Source: Mucilaginibacter_A sp964251965
GTDB taxonomy: Bacteria > Bacteroidota > Bacteroidia > Sphingobacteriales > Sphingobacteriaceae
Assembly: GCA_964251965.1 (NCBI GenBank)
Contig: CAXULQ010000001.1
Span: 927,481 to 991,480, forward strand
Length of the DNA: 64,000 bases
Direction of reading: 5' to 3'
Shown here: positions 1-8,445 of the stretch, piece by piece
Layout of the letters: every line of letters starts with the position of its first letter
Position numbering within the stretch: the stretch's first letter is position 1
Notes under the pieces: model-generated
What the model was told of the DNA's origin: nothing
What the model saw: only the letters and a program-made list of their open reading frames with translations
Database searches by the model: none
Program-made: the position numbers and the translations under genes

Positions 1-368
1 TCCAAAGCAGATTGTCAAACACTGCTATTCGCGTTAATGCTTTTGATCCGGGTTTGGTACCCGGCACACGGCTGGGCAGATCTTATTCTCCCGTTGAACG
101 TTTTATCGGGAAATACATTTTTCCTTTTTTGAGATTGATCTCGTCTAAAGTAAACACCGCTCAAGTATCAGGTACGCGATTGGCGAATCTTGCTTATGCT
201 GATGAATTCAAAAATGCCAGGGGAAAGTATTTTCAAGGGACAAAAGAAGTTAAATCCTCAACTGATTCCTACAATAAAAACTACCAGGATATTTTATGGT
301 CATCATCTATTGAATTGATAGGAATAAATCAAAATGAAACATCACTGTTGTTAAATAAATTCCATTAA
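1..368 (+). CDS. Short-chain dehydrogenase, C-terminal part (cut by window edge)
   Basis: Only about the last 120 residues are visible. The frame is open to the left edge, so the TTG at position 12 is unlikely to be the real start. The segment IRVNAFDPGLVPGT resembles the loop that follows the Tyr-x3-Lys helix in NAD(P)-dependent short-chain dehydrogenases, where the PG turn packs over the nicotinamide ring. The catalytic Ser/Tyr/Lys and the glycine-rich cofactor loop would lie upstream and cannot be checked. The C-terminal tail is longer than in minimal family members, as in protochlorophyllide-reductase-like SDRs. The substrate cannot be inferred. Confidence 0.7.
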   Translation, partial: QSRLSNTAIRVNAFDPGLVPGTRLGRSYSPVERFIGKYIFPFLRLISSKVNTAQVSGTRLANLAYADEFKNARGKYFQGTKEVKSSTDSYNKNYQDILWSSSIELIGINQNETSLLLNKFH

Positions 369-440
369 TAAAAATAATTATTTTTATTGTTTTAATAATG
401 AAATGATCTTGCAATAAATTAGTCTTAATTAAACTTAAAA

Positions 441-1232
441 ATGAACACGAAAATGAAAAAGTTAGTCATACCAATAATCGCGATTTTCCTGGTGCAAAAT
501 GTTGCAACAGCTCAAAACGCCAAACCCGGTTCTCCTGTAAAAAGGAATGCGAAAACAGTTATTGACTCCACAAAATGGAAAGCCGATCATTATATTATAA
601 ACAGAGATGCCGCGTTTACCAACCCCCGGTTGGCTATTAACAAATTAATGGGCGGCAATAAAAGATTTGTAGAAAACAAATCCATCCGCCCGAGGCAAGA
701 TGCAGAAACCATTAAAAAATTAGGTTCTGGCCAAAAGCCTTTTGCAATCATTGTGAGTTGTTCCGATTCCCGTGTGCCGAATGAAATGGTATTTGACCAG
801 GGTTTAGGCGATTTGTTTATTATAAGAACGGCGGGGCAAGTGTCATCGGCAGCATCTTACGGCAGTATGGAATATGCAGTGATAAAATTGTACACCAGGC
901 TAATTGTGGTTTTAGGGCATACCGATTGCGGCGCAGTGGCGGCGGCAGTGCAGCGGCCGGAAGATGTCCCCGGCCATATTGTTACTTTAATCAATGCAAT
1001 TAAACCCGCTGTAAACAAAGTTGCACACATGCCCGGAGACCGTGTGAATAATGCTGTAAGGCAAAATGTAATCGATGAGGTAAATACCCTAAGGGAATTA
1101 GATCCTATTTTACATAAAAATTATCTAAAAGGCGAGCTCCTGATTGTGGGTGCCGTTTATGATATTCATACCGGAAAAGTAGATTTTTTAAAAGAAACCC
1201 TGCAAAACCTTCCGGAAAAGAAATCAAAATAA
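441..1232 (+). CDS. Exported beta-class carbonic anhydrase
   Basis: Interconverts CO2 and bicarbonate. Residues 1-25 form a signal peptide (basic start, hydrophobic core, ending ATAQ), so the enzyme should act in the periplasm. The beta-class zinc site is complete: CSDSR at 107-111 (Cys107 ligand, Asp109/Arg111 dyad) and HTDCG at 160-164 (His160 and Cys163 ligands). At 263 aa it is longer than the cytoplasmic relative at 5694-6317 because of the signal peptide and a linker of about 40 residues. The next gene, a DUF2490 protein, starts 65 bp downstream on the same strand and may be co-transcribed. Start ATG chosen because the signal peptide follows directly. Confidence 0.93.
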   Translation: MNTKMKKLVIPIIAIFLVQNVATAQNAKPGSPVKRNAKTVIDSTKWKADHYIINRDAAFTNPRLAINKLMGGNKRFVENKSIRPRQDAETIKKLGSGQKPFAIIVSCSDSRVPNEMVFDQGLGDLFIIRTAGQVSSAASYGSMEYAVIKLYTRLIVVLGHTDCGAVAAAVQRPEDVPGHIVTLINAIKPAVNKVAHMPGDRVNNAVRQNVIDEVNTLRELDPILHKNYLKGELLIVGAVYDIHTGKVDFLKETLQNLPEKKSK

Positions 1233-1297
1233 ACCCTCGCCAGCCAAACGCTTTCTAATTAATGTTCTATTTATCAGGATTGATTGAATTTTGATTG

Positions 1298-2017
1298 ATG
1301 ATAAAAATGAGGTTTATATTATTGGTGTTGCCTGCCCTTTTTTTAGTGCCTGGTAAACTGTTTGCGCAAGAGAACCATTTTTCGGGCTGGGGCGCATTAT
1401 TCCATACCCAGCGGTTTTCCAAAAACTGGGGTGCATCGTTTGATGCGCAATTCCGGTCGGCCAACAAGTATGATTTTTTACGTAACACTTTACTGCGCCC
1501 TTCTGTTAACTATTATTTTGATAATAACAAAATGGCGGCTTTAGGATATGCTTACATCGCTACCAATGGCAGGAACGCGGTAGGAGAACATACTTTTCGG
1601 CCGGAGAGCCGCATTTGGCAGCAATTAATTATCAACCAAAAACTGGGTAAAGCGACTGTTTTACAACACCGCTTTAGACTGGAGCAGCGTTTTGTTGGTA
1701 ATACCACGTTGCTTAACGACCAGTTTTTTTCGCAACGTTTACGGTATTTTGCACGTGCGGTTATTCCTTTTAAGCGCGATACCGTTTTTACCCGGGGACT
1801 TTTTATTGGCCTGCAAAACGAGGTTTTTTTTAACGTTCAGAATAAAGACAAAGTAAACGGTCGTCTCTTTGATCAAAACAGGGCTTACGCAGCAATTGGT
1901 TACCGCCTAAGTAAAAAGGTTGATGCAGAAATAGGTTATCTCAACCAATATACAAAGCATCGGGGTTCTTATACCATAAACAACGTATTGCAATTAGCTT
2001 TTTACACCCGTTTTTGA
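1298..2017 (+). CDS. DUF2490-type outer-membrane beta-barrel protein
   Basis: About 238 aa with a signal peptide (hydrophobic stretch ending LFAQ) followed by alternating aromatic/polar strands typical of a small outer-membrane barrel, ending in the aromatic residue Phe as barrel proteins often do. The pattern WGALFHTQRFSKNWGAS and the RPSVNYYF and GYAYI strands match what I know of DUF2490. No enzymatic residues are evident. The open frame begins at TTG 1295; ATG 1298 or ATG 1307 (immediately before the signal peptide) are the plausible starts. It follows the exported carbonic anhydrase, but a functional link is only inferred. Confidence 0.75.
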   Translation: MIKMRFILLVLPALFLVPGKLFAQENHFSGWGALFHTQRFSKNWGASFDAQFRSANKYDFLRNTLLRPSVNYYFDNNKMAALGYAYIATNGRNAVGEHTFRPESRIWQQLIINQKLGKATVLQHRFRLEQRFVGNTTLLNDQFFSQRLRYFARAVIPFKRDTVFTRGLFIGLQNEVFFNVQNKDKVNGRLFDQNRAYAAIGYRLSKKVDAEIGYLNQYTKHRGSYTINNVLQLAFYTRF

Positions 2018-2046
2018 CTAAAAGAATAAAATCGTCTTTGTTATTA

Positions 2047-2210
2047 AGAGCCTGTTTAAATTTTATCCGATATATTTTCTATGCTTCTTTTACCACATAA
2101 AAAATCATTAGCCCATTGTACTTTTTGTATTGAAACAGCCTCTAAAAACAGAATTTATAGGCATAAAAGAAGTACTATAAATTTTTATGATAGAAATTTA
2201 AACAGGCTCT
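2047..2210. mobile_element. MITE-like element, copy 1 (17-bp terminal inverted repeats)
   Basis: A 164-bp non-coding element bounded by a perfect 17-bp inverted repeat, AGAGCCTGTTTAAATTT at 2047-2063 and its complement at 2194-2210. If the repeat is read from GAGCC, the flanks are TAA on both sides, suggesting a 3-bp target duplication. Inside are an inverted pair of the 12-bp motif described at 2081-63810 (2081-2092, and a one-mismatch copy at 2163-2174). It lies 50 bp upstream of the GH89 gene; copy 2 lies just after that gene. End sequence and 3-bp target recall IS5-type elements (recollection only). Confidence 0.75.
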
Positions 2211-2260
2211 AAGTATTTCGGTTTATTTCGCCTGTTTGCTAACTGAAGGTATTTAACTAA

Positions 2261-4495
2261 ATGAAAATCAAACTTAAAAATATCATTACCCCTTTTTTAA
2301 TTTTTACTTCCCTGCAAGCATTGTTTGGTTTAAGATGCTTTGCAGATAGTGGTAATCAAGCCGCAACTGCTGCAACTGCGCTTGCCCGGCGCATTGTTCC
2401 GTCTATGGCCGGTAATATTGTTTTTGTACAATCATTGCAAGGTTCGGGAAAGGACTTTTTTGAATTGGAATCTAAGAACGGCAAAGTTGTGATCACTGGT
2501 AATAACTCCAATTCGATGGCTGTTGGACTAAACCATTACCTAAAATATTATTGCCTGGTATCTGTTACCTGGAATATTGGCGATAATATAAGCGTGCCTG
2601 TAGCGATGCCGGTAATAACCGATAAAATACATCAAAATGCACGGGTACAAAACCGTTTTTTCCTTAACTATTGCACATTAGGTTATACCATGCCCTGGTG
2701 GCAATGGAAAGACTGGGAATGGTTTATTGATTGGATGGCGTTAAACGGAGTTAACATGCCCCTGGCCATAACCGGTGAAGAAGCAGTTTGGTATAATGTG
2801 TGGAAAAAGCTGGGCTTAAGCGACCTGGAGATCAGGTCATTCTTTACCGGCCCTGCATTTTTGCCCTGGCACCGTATGGCCAATATTGACCATTGGGATG
2901 GCCCTTTGCCGCAGTCATGGATTGCCGGGCAGGCCGAGCTGCAAAAGCTGATAGTTAAAAGGGAGCGCCAGTTAGGTATGAACCCTATCCTGCCGGCATT
3001 TGCCGGCCATGTGCCCGAGGTACTAAAAGCAAAATATCCATCGTCAAAGATTAGCTCTTTAGGCAATTGGGGCGGTTTTTCTAAAGAATATCACAGCTAT
3101 TTTTTAGATCCGTTCGACCCTTTGTTCCCTAAGATACAAAAAGAGTTTTTAACCGAACAAACCCGCTTGTTTGGTACCGGCCACATTTATGGAACAGACC
3201 CTTTTAATGAGGTAACCCCGCCAAGTTTGGAACCAGACTATCTGGCCAGTTCTTCAAAAACAATTTATACCTCTATGCAGGCGGTCGATCCACAATCGAA
3301 ATGGCTGCAGATGGGGTGGATGTTTTATTTTGCAAAACAAAAATGGACACAACCAAGGGTAGAAGCTTTTTTAAAAGCCGTTCCACAGGGTAAAATGATA
3401 TTGCTTGACTATTACTGCGACAAGCAGGAAGTTTGGAAAATAAGCAACAAATTTTACGGGCAGCCCTACTTATGGTGCTACCTGGGCAATTTTGGGTCTA
3501 ACACAATGCTTGAAGGAAATTTGAGTGAGGTGGAAAACAGTATGGAAAACGCTTTTGTAAATGGCGGTAACAACATGTGGGGTATTGGATCTACCCTGGA
3601 AGGTTTTGGCGTAAACGAAGTAATGTACGCTTATGTGCTGGAAAAAGCATGGTCATCCGGCCCTGTCGATACCCATCGATGGATAACTAATTGGGCGAAA
3701 ACACGATGCGGTAAAAACGATACGCTGGTAAGCAAAGCATGGGATGTATTAGATAATAAAATCTATAAACAGGCCGCTGCATTAGGGCAGGGAACATTAA
3801 CTAATTCCCGCCCAAGTTTTGGCGAAAATGACAGCTGGCCTGCTAACCCCAAAATTAACTATGATAACCGCGACCTTTTAAAAGTATGGCAATTATTGAA
3901 CAGGGCAGCAAACGAAAATTCACCGGCTGTTTACAATTACGATTTGGTTAACATTGGCAGGCAGGTTTTAGGGAACTATTTTTTTGAGTTAAGAAATCGG
4001 TTCAAGGAGGCGTACAACAAACATGAACATGATAAGCTTAAAGCGGCAGGTGGGCAAATGTTAGACCTCATAAATGATATGGATAAACTGCTTGCCACAA
4101 ATACTAATTTTTTGATGGGTAAATGGATAAACGACGCCAGGGCTTTAGGTATTAACGAAGTAGAAAAAAAGTACTATGAGCGCGACGCACGAAGTATCCT
4201 GACGACCTGGGGCCCGCAGGGCGGCGAACTTACCGATTATGCCAACCGCAACTGGGCAGGGTTAACAAAAGATTATTACGGCAAACGATGGGCTATGTTT
4301 ATTGATGATGTTATCCAGGCTGACGGAAACAATAAGTTGTTTGATCAAAAAGCTTTTAATAAACGATCATCTGAATTTGAATGGAACTGGACGATGGGCC
4401 ATAATGATTTTTCATCAGTGCCCATAGGAAACAGCTTGATGATTAGCAAAGCATTATGCGAAAAATATCAAGGGCAGATATCAGATGTTAATTAA
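2261..4495 (+). CDS. Alpha-N-acetylglucosaminidase, glycoside hydrolase family 89
   Basis: 744 aa, the same length as human NAGLU. Removes terminal alpha-linked N-acetylglucosamine, as in heparan-type glycans or mucins. Signal peptide at residues 1-28 indicates export. The order is an N-terminal domain of about 110 residues, the catalytic barrel opening with the Trp-rich segment YTMPWWQWKDWEWFIDWM, then a helical C-terminal domain. The two catalytic acids expected from human NAGLU fall at Glu317 (DPFNEVTPP) and Glu447 (STLEGFGVNE). The gene stands alone, with no SusC/SusD partners, and is flanked by two copies of a MITE-like element, which may have contributed to its movement. Confidence 0.95.
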   Translation: MKIKLKNIITPFLIFTSLQALFGLRCFADSGNQAATAATALARRIVPSMAGNIVFVQSLQGSGKDFFELESKNGKVVITGNNSNSMAVGLNHYLKYYCLVSVTWNIGDNISVPVAMPVITDKIHQNARVQNRFFLNYCTLGYTMPWWQWKDWEWFIDWMALNGVNMPLAITGEEAVWYNVWKKLGLSDLEIRSFFTGPAFLPWHRMANIDHWDGPLPQSWIAGQAELQKLIVKRERQLGMNPILPAFAGHVPEVLKAKYPSSKISSLGNWGGFSKEYHSYFLDPFDPLFPKIQKEFLTEQTRLFGTGHIYGTDPFNEVTPPSLEPDYLASSSKTIYTSMQAVDPQSKWLQMGWMFYFAKQKWTQPRVEAFLKAVPQGKMILLDYYCDKQEVWKISNKFYGQPYLWCYLGNFGSNTMLEGNLSEVENSMENAFVNGGNNMWGIGSTLEGFGVNEVMYAYVLEKAWSSGPVDTHRWITNWAKTRCGKNDTLVSKAWDVLDNKIYKQAAALGQGTLTNSRPSFGENDSWPANPKINYDNRDLLKVWQLLNRAANENSPAVYNYDLVNIGRQVLGNYFFELRNRFKEAYNKHEHDKLKAAGGQMLDLINDMDKLLATNTNFLMGKWINDARALGINEVEKKYYERDARSILTTWGPQGGELTDYANRNWAGLTKDYYGKRWAMFIDDVIQADGNNKLFDQKAFNKRSSEFEWNWTMGHNDFSSVPIGNSLMISKALCEKYQGQISDVN

Positions 4496-4505
4496 CCAAA
4501 GTATA

Positions 4506-4656
4506 AGAGCCTGCTTAAAATTTAGCTGCAGAAATTACAATGCTTCTTTTATCACTTAAAAATTAGTATTTGTACGATACATCAATGTAAAAACACCTAT
4601 TTTATGCCGGTAAAAGAAGCATAAAAAATAAATAGATTGAATTTTAAACAGGCTCT
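4506..4656. mobile_element. MITE-like element, copy 2
   Basis: 151 bp with 17-bp terminal repeats related to copy 1: AGAGCCTGCTTAAAATT at 4506-4522 and the inverted form at 4640-4656, one mismatch. The flanking TAA is again present on both sides of the GAGCC..GGCTC core. It contains an inverted pair of exact 12-bp motifs (4540-4551 and 4611-4622). It starts 10 bp after the GH89 stop codon, so it may also act as that gene's transcription terminator. Confidence 0.75.
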
Positions 4657-4745
4657 AAGAAATATGCTATTATACCTGCCCGTTTGCTATAACTCATTCT
4701 TGATGGAAAAAATGCCTTACAATGAAATGGGTTCAAATAGTTTTA

Positions 4746-4753
4746 TATTTTTG
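4746..4753 (+). promoter_or_regulatory. Possible -7 box for the bestrophin/carbonic anhydrase pair
   Basis: TATTTTTG fits the Bacteroidota -7 consensus TAnnTTTG and lies 26 bp before the bestrophin ATG. No convincing TTTG -33 element is present at the expected distance, so support is weak. Confidence 0.35.
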
Positions 4754-4779
4754 GTTTATAGTTTAAGAAAAGAAGAGTT

Positions 4780-5673
4780 ATGCTATTAAATAAAAGGATC
4801 CCCGTTTCATATATCTTTAAAGAAATAAAGCTCGAAGTGTTATATGTGCTGATCATCGGGCTGTTAGTAAATTTTTTAACAAGCAAGTTTAAACATTTGA
4901 TCCCTGAAATGCCTATAGGTATCCCGGCATTTATTGGTACGGCTATATCTGTCATCTTATCTTTTAAAATCAACCAGTCTTACGACAGATGGTGGGAAGC
5001 CCGGAAAATTTGGGGCAGTATTGTTAATGAAAGCCGGACATTGGTACTACAGTTACAATCTTTTGTTGCAAAAGACAAACAAAACCAGGTTAAAGAAATT
5101 GCCTACCGGCACATTGCCTGGTGTTTTAGTTTAGGGCAAAGCTTGCGCGGACTTGATGCCACCCAAAATCTGAATAAATATATTTCTGAAACGGATTTAA
5201 ATAAAATCCAAAAGCACAATAACAAGCCTTTGGCATTGCTGCAATTGAATGCCTTGCAAATAGCCGGTTTAAAAGACGAAGGGAGTTTAGAAATATTCAG
5301 CCATGTTCAGATCAATAATACATTCGTCAACTTTTCTAACGCCATGGGCATGGCAGAACGTATTAAAAGTACAGTGTTCCCTCAAACATATCGTTTATTT
5401 TTGCACTTTTTCATTTACGTTTTCGTCGTTACACTTTCTATCGCTTTAACAGACATCGATAGTTTTTTTGAGATCCCTTTGCTACTGGTGATTGCATCAG
5501 CATTTTTTCTGTTAGAAAAATCTGCTACACACCTTCAAGACCCTTTTAGTAACCGCCCTACAGATACGGCGATGACAACCATTGCCACTAACATTGAAAT
5601 AAACATCAAACAGTTATTAGATGAGGCAGAACTGCCGGAACCCGTACAACCACAAAGTTTTTATTCAGTATAA
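4780..5673 (+). CDS. Bestrophin-family anion channel
   Basis: 297 aa inner-membrane protein of the bacterial bestrophin (UPF0187) family, pentameric channels passing chloride and in some cases bicarbonate. Two hydrophobic segments near the N-terminus (about 22-65) precede the family signature SYDRWWEARKIWG near residues 67-80; two more membrane segments lie at about 205-250. The conserved helical core and the DPF motif near residue 250 are present. A beta-carbonic anhydrase gene starts 20 bp after the stop, so the two are probably one operon; this fits bicarbonate rather than only chloride as the physiological ion (inference). Confidence 0.9.
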   Translation: MLLNKRIPVSYIFKEIKLEVLYVLIIGLLVNFLTSKFKHLIPEMPIGIPAFIGTAISVILSFKINQSYDRWWEARKIWGSIVNESRTLVLQLQSFVAKDKQNQVKEIAYRHIAWCFSLGQSLRGLDATQNLNKYISETDLNKIQKHNNKPLALLQLNALQIAGLKDEGSLEIFSHVQINNTFVNFSNAMGMAERIKSTVFPQTYRLFLHFFIYVFVVTLSIALTDIDSFFEIPLLLVIASAFFLLEKSATHLQDPFSNRPTDTAMTTIATNIEINIKQLLDEAELPEPVQPQSFYSV

Positions 5674-5693
5674 CCAATTCAATTACAAAAATT

Positions 5694-6317
5694 ATGTACA
5701 CAAATTCAAAAGAAACCCAAAGTAATTTAACACCACCGGCTGCCCTGCAAATTTTAAAAGAAGGTAACCAAAGGTTTATAAATAATTTAAAAGCTAATCG
5801 AAACCTTTTGCAGCAGGTAAACGAAACTTCGGCGGGCCAGTTTCCCTTCGCTACTATTTTAAGTTGTATTGATAGCCGCACTTCGGCAGAAATTATTTTT
5901 GAGCAGGGCCTTGGCGACATTTTCAGTATTCGCATCGCCGGAAATATAGTAAACGAAGATATTTTAGGCAGTATGGAATTTGCCACAAAAGTTGTAGGCA
6001 CAAAAGTTATTGTAGTACTTGGCCATACTAAATGCGGGGCAATAGTTGGTGCTTGCAACCATGTAGAAATGGGGAATTTAACCACATTGCTTAACAAAAT
6101 CCAACCGGCAATTGTGGATGAAAAAACAATTACCGAGAACAGAACTGGTACGAATACCGATTTTGTAACCAAGGTTGCAAATAGACATGTTCATTTAACA
6201 ATTGACAGGATAAGACGTGAAAGCCCAATAGTAGCAGAGTTAGAACAGCAGGGAAGCATTAAAATAATCGGCGGGATGTATGATGTAGAGACCGGGCTTG
6301 TAACGTTTTCTGAATAA
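5694..6317 (+). CDS. Cytoplasmic beta-class carbonic anhydrase
   Basis: 207 aa without a signal peptide. Zinc and catalytic residues are intact: CIDSR at 58-62 (Cys58, Asp60, Arg62) and HTKCG at 111-115 (His111, Cys114). It should hydrate CO2 in the cytoplasm beside the bestrophin channel encoded 20 bp upstream. Together with the exported enzyme at 441-1232 this places one carbonic anhydrase on each side of the inner membrane within 6 kb. The two proteins are clear relatives but differ widely outside the active site, so this is not a recent duplication. Confidence 0.93.
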   Translation: MYTNSKETQSNLTPPAALQILKEGNQRFINNLKANRNLLQQVNETSAGQFPFATILSCIDSRTSAEIIFEQGLGDIFSIRIAGNIVNEDILGSMEFATKVVGTKVIVVLGHTKCGAIVGACNHVEMGNLTTLLNKIQPAIVDEKTITENRTGTNTDFVTKVANRHVHLTIDRIRRESPIVAELEQQGSIKIIGGMYDVETGLVTFSE

Positions 6318-6459
6318 GGCCGATGTAGATAAACTCAACAGTAAAATAGCCTTTACCATTGGTATTAACTATCGCAAAAAGTTTAATTTAACACGCGGCT
6401 GCTTCACCCTGAATCATTTAGATGGGCAAATTAACTTTTCCCCTATATCCTTTAGTTAA
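6304..6459 (+). pseudogene. Possible C-terminal remnant of an outer-membrane protein
   Basis: A frame open from a stop at 6301 to TAA at 6457 encodes about 51 residues ending FTIGINYRKKFNLTRG and then a short tail. It has the alternating pattern of a barrel strand pair and no start codon. It overlaps the end of the carbonic anhydrase in another frame and the end of the AraC gene on the opposite strand. Read as a decayed gene tail; it could also be chance. Confidence 0.25.
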
Positions 6460-7381
6460 ACGAAGATCTAAACTCCAGGGGAGAAAGGTTTGTTTTTGAT
6501 TTGAATAACTTGCTGAATGATTGTAAATGTTCAAATCCCAGGTCGTAGGCAATCTCACTTACAGATAAACCTGTTGTGGATAATTGCTCTTTTGCCTTTT
6601 CTATCAGCTTGTAATGAATATACTGCCGGGCGCTTTGCCCCATTAGTGATTTAAGCATATCGGTAAGGTATCTCGGGGAAACCTTCAGGTGGTCAGCAAC
6701 CTGCTGTACAGTAGGCAGGCTGTTTAAGTGGTTATTGAAACAGCCTTCCAGGTAAGTGTTCATTTGGCTGATCAGATCATTATGTACAGACCTGCGGGTC
6801 AGAAATTGCCGGTTGTAAAAACGGTTGCTGTGATTTAGCAGCAGTTCAATCTGCGAAACCAGCACATCCTGGCTAAAAGCATCAATATTATTGTCCAGTT
6901 CGGCAGCGATACTTTCAAACAATGCGGCGATCACTTTTTTCTCCTTTTCAAAAAGGAACAGTGCTTCATTAACCACATAAGCGAAGAAACCATATCGCTG
7001 CATATTATTGCCCAGCTGGTAACTTCGGATCAGGTCTGTGTGGAAATAAAGCGTATAACCATTATAGCTGCTTTCCTGGCTGGGCATGGTCACCAACTGG
7101 TTCGGCGCCAGAAAAGCCAGGCCGCCTTCCTCGAAGTCGTAATAGCCCTGCCCGTATTTGACCTGACCTCTGAAATCCTTTTTAAAAGAGATCTTATAAA
7201 AGTCGATCAGGAAACTTTGTCCGGCGTATTCCCGGCTGACCTTTGCTGCATCATAGTTTACCAAAGCCACCAATGGATGCAAGGGTTTAGGCATAGCCAA
7301 ACCTCGCATCAGTTCAGAGATGCTCTTAAACACAATGGGTTGTGGATGGATAACTTTCACGCGTTCCGCTAAGATAAACAT
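6452..7381 (-). CDS. AraC-family transcriptional regulator
   Basis: 309 aa. An N-terminal cupin-like sensor region (about 1-190) precedes a C-terminal double helix-turn-helix (about 205-309) with the family signature around SVSEIAYDLGFEHLQSFSKLF. The ATG overlaps the stop codon of the upstream SDR gene by one base (TAATG), which argues for translational coupling and for the regulator acting on the same operon. Ligand unknown; regulators of this class next to a dehydrogenase often respond to its substrate (inference). Confidence 0.9.
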   Translation of the reverse strand: MFILAERVKVIHPQPIVFKSISELMRGLAMPKPLHPLVALVNYDAAKVSREYAGQSFLIDFYKISFKKDFRGQVKYGQGYYDFEEGGLAFLAPNQLVTMPSQESSYNGYTLYFHTDLIRSYQLGNNMQRYGFFAYVVNEALFLFEKEKKVIAALFESIAAELDNNIDAFSQDVLVSQIELLLNHSNRFYNRQFLTRRSVHNDLISQMNTYLEGCFNNHLNSLPTVQQVADHLKVSPRYLTDMLKSLMGQSARQYIHYKLIEKAKEQLSTTGLSVSEIAYDLGFEHLQSFSKLFKSKTNLSPLEFRSSFN

Positions 7382-8121
7382 TAATCCTGCGCTGCTGGGC
7401 GGATAATAATATCACCTACATCCACATTGTCCGGCTGGTTAATGGCATAAACTACGGCACTGGCGATGGCATCCGGGGAGATTGCGATCTTCGCTGCTTT
7501 TTCCTTGACCGCTGCTTTAGCCACCTCATCTTTGATATGGTCCGCCAGTTCGGTATTAACGAAACCGGGCGAAATGCCGGTTACCCGGTACTTGCCGGCT
7601 GATTCCTGCCTTAATGCCTCGGCAATGGTACGCACCGCATTCTTAGTGGCTGCATAAACCCCTTGCAAGGGCACGATTTTAATACCGGCGGTAGAGATGA
7701 TATTGATAATATGGCCCGAGCCTTGTTCCTTAAAAACAGGTAAGGCCGCGGCTATGCCATATAAAGTGCCTTTGAGGTTTACATCGATCATTTCCTCCCA
7801 GTCTTCCACCAGTAATTCATCTATACGGGAAAGATGACTGATACCGGCATTGTTGATCATTACGTCTAAACGCCCGTAAGTTTTACAAGCCAGTTCAACC
7901 AATTGAACAAGGCCATTACGCTGCGTAATATCCGTTACTAAACAAACTGCCTCGCCGTCGGCTTCTTTAATTCGGGCAACCACGGCTTTTAAACGATCTT
8001 CACGGCGTGCACCCAAAACAACTTTTGCCCCTTTAGCAGCAAGCATTAGTGCGGCCGCTTCGCCAATCCCGCTGCCGGCGCCAGTAATTACGATTACTTT
8101 TCCTTCGATGTTGTTTTCCAT
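7381..8121 (-). CDS. NAD(P)-dependent short-chain dehydrogenase/reductase
   Basis: 246 aa classical SDR. The cofactor loop TGAGSGIG is at 13-20, NNAG at 90-93, and the catalytic Ser143, Tyr156 and Lys160 (YAATK) are in place. ARR after the second beta strand suggests NADPH preference. The frame is open from a GTG at 8136, but ATG 8121 gives the standard family N-terminus (MENNIEGKVIVITG). It is followed with a 1-base overlap by an AraC regulator. Substrate not predictable. Confidence 0.93.
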   Translation of the reverse strand: MENNIEGKVIVITGAGSGIGEAAALMLAAKGAKVVLGARREDRLKAVVARIKEADGEAVCLVTDITQRNGLVQLVELACKTYGRLDVMINNAGISHLSRIDELLVEDWEEMIDVNLKGTLYGIAAALPVFKEQGSGHIINIISTAGIKIVPLQGVYAATKNAVRTIAEALRQESAGKYRVTGISPGFVNTELADHIKDEVAKAAVKEKAAKIAISPDAIASAVVYAINQPDNVDVGDIIIRPAAQD

Positions 8122-8390
8122 CCGGCAAAATTCCACAAAGTGGTTGATAAAAATTTAGCCAAAACCGTTAATAGCTTAGCCACAATTGCGAAAGACTAAA
8201 CTATACTAATGACTAATTATGTCGTTAGCAAAGCTGAACTATATCATAAAAAAAAATTGAACTTAACTTCGTCAGCCACTCGACTTTCTTTACATGATGC
8301 TAAAATCAGTCAACTTAACGTTGCTATTTCCTTTAACTGATTTATAAAATGGTTCGAAAAAAGTCCTGCTGGGTTCACCAATACAAATAG

Positions 8391-8422
8391 AAAAACCGCT
8401 TTTTTATCAAAAGGCGGTTTTT
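8391..8422. terminator. Rho-independent terminator after the histidine kinase gene
   Basis: AAAAACCGC and GCGGTTTTT form a stem extended by a T4/A4 pairing with one bulged G. T runs on both ends would let it work in both directions. It is 23 bp past the end of the minus-strand kinase. The remaining intergenic DNA 8122-8390 shows no other feature I can support. Confidence 0.75.
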
Positions 8423-8445
8423 CTATGAAGAAATTTCTATGATTA

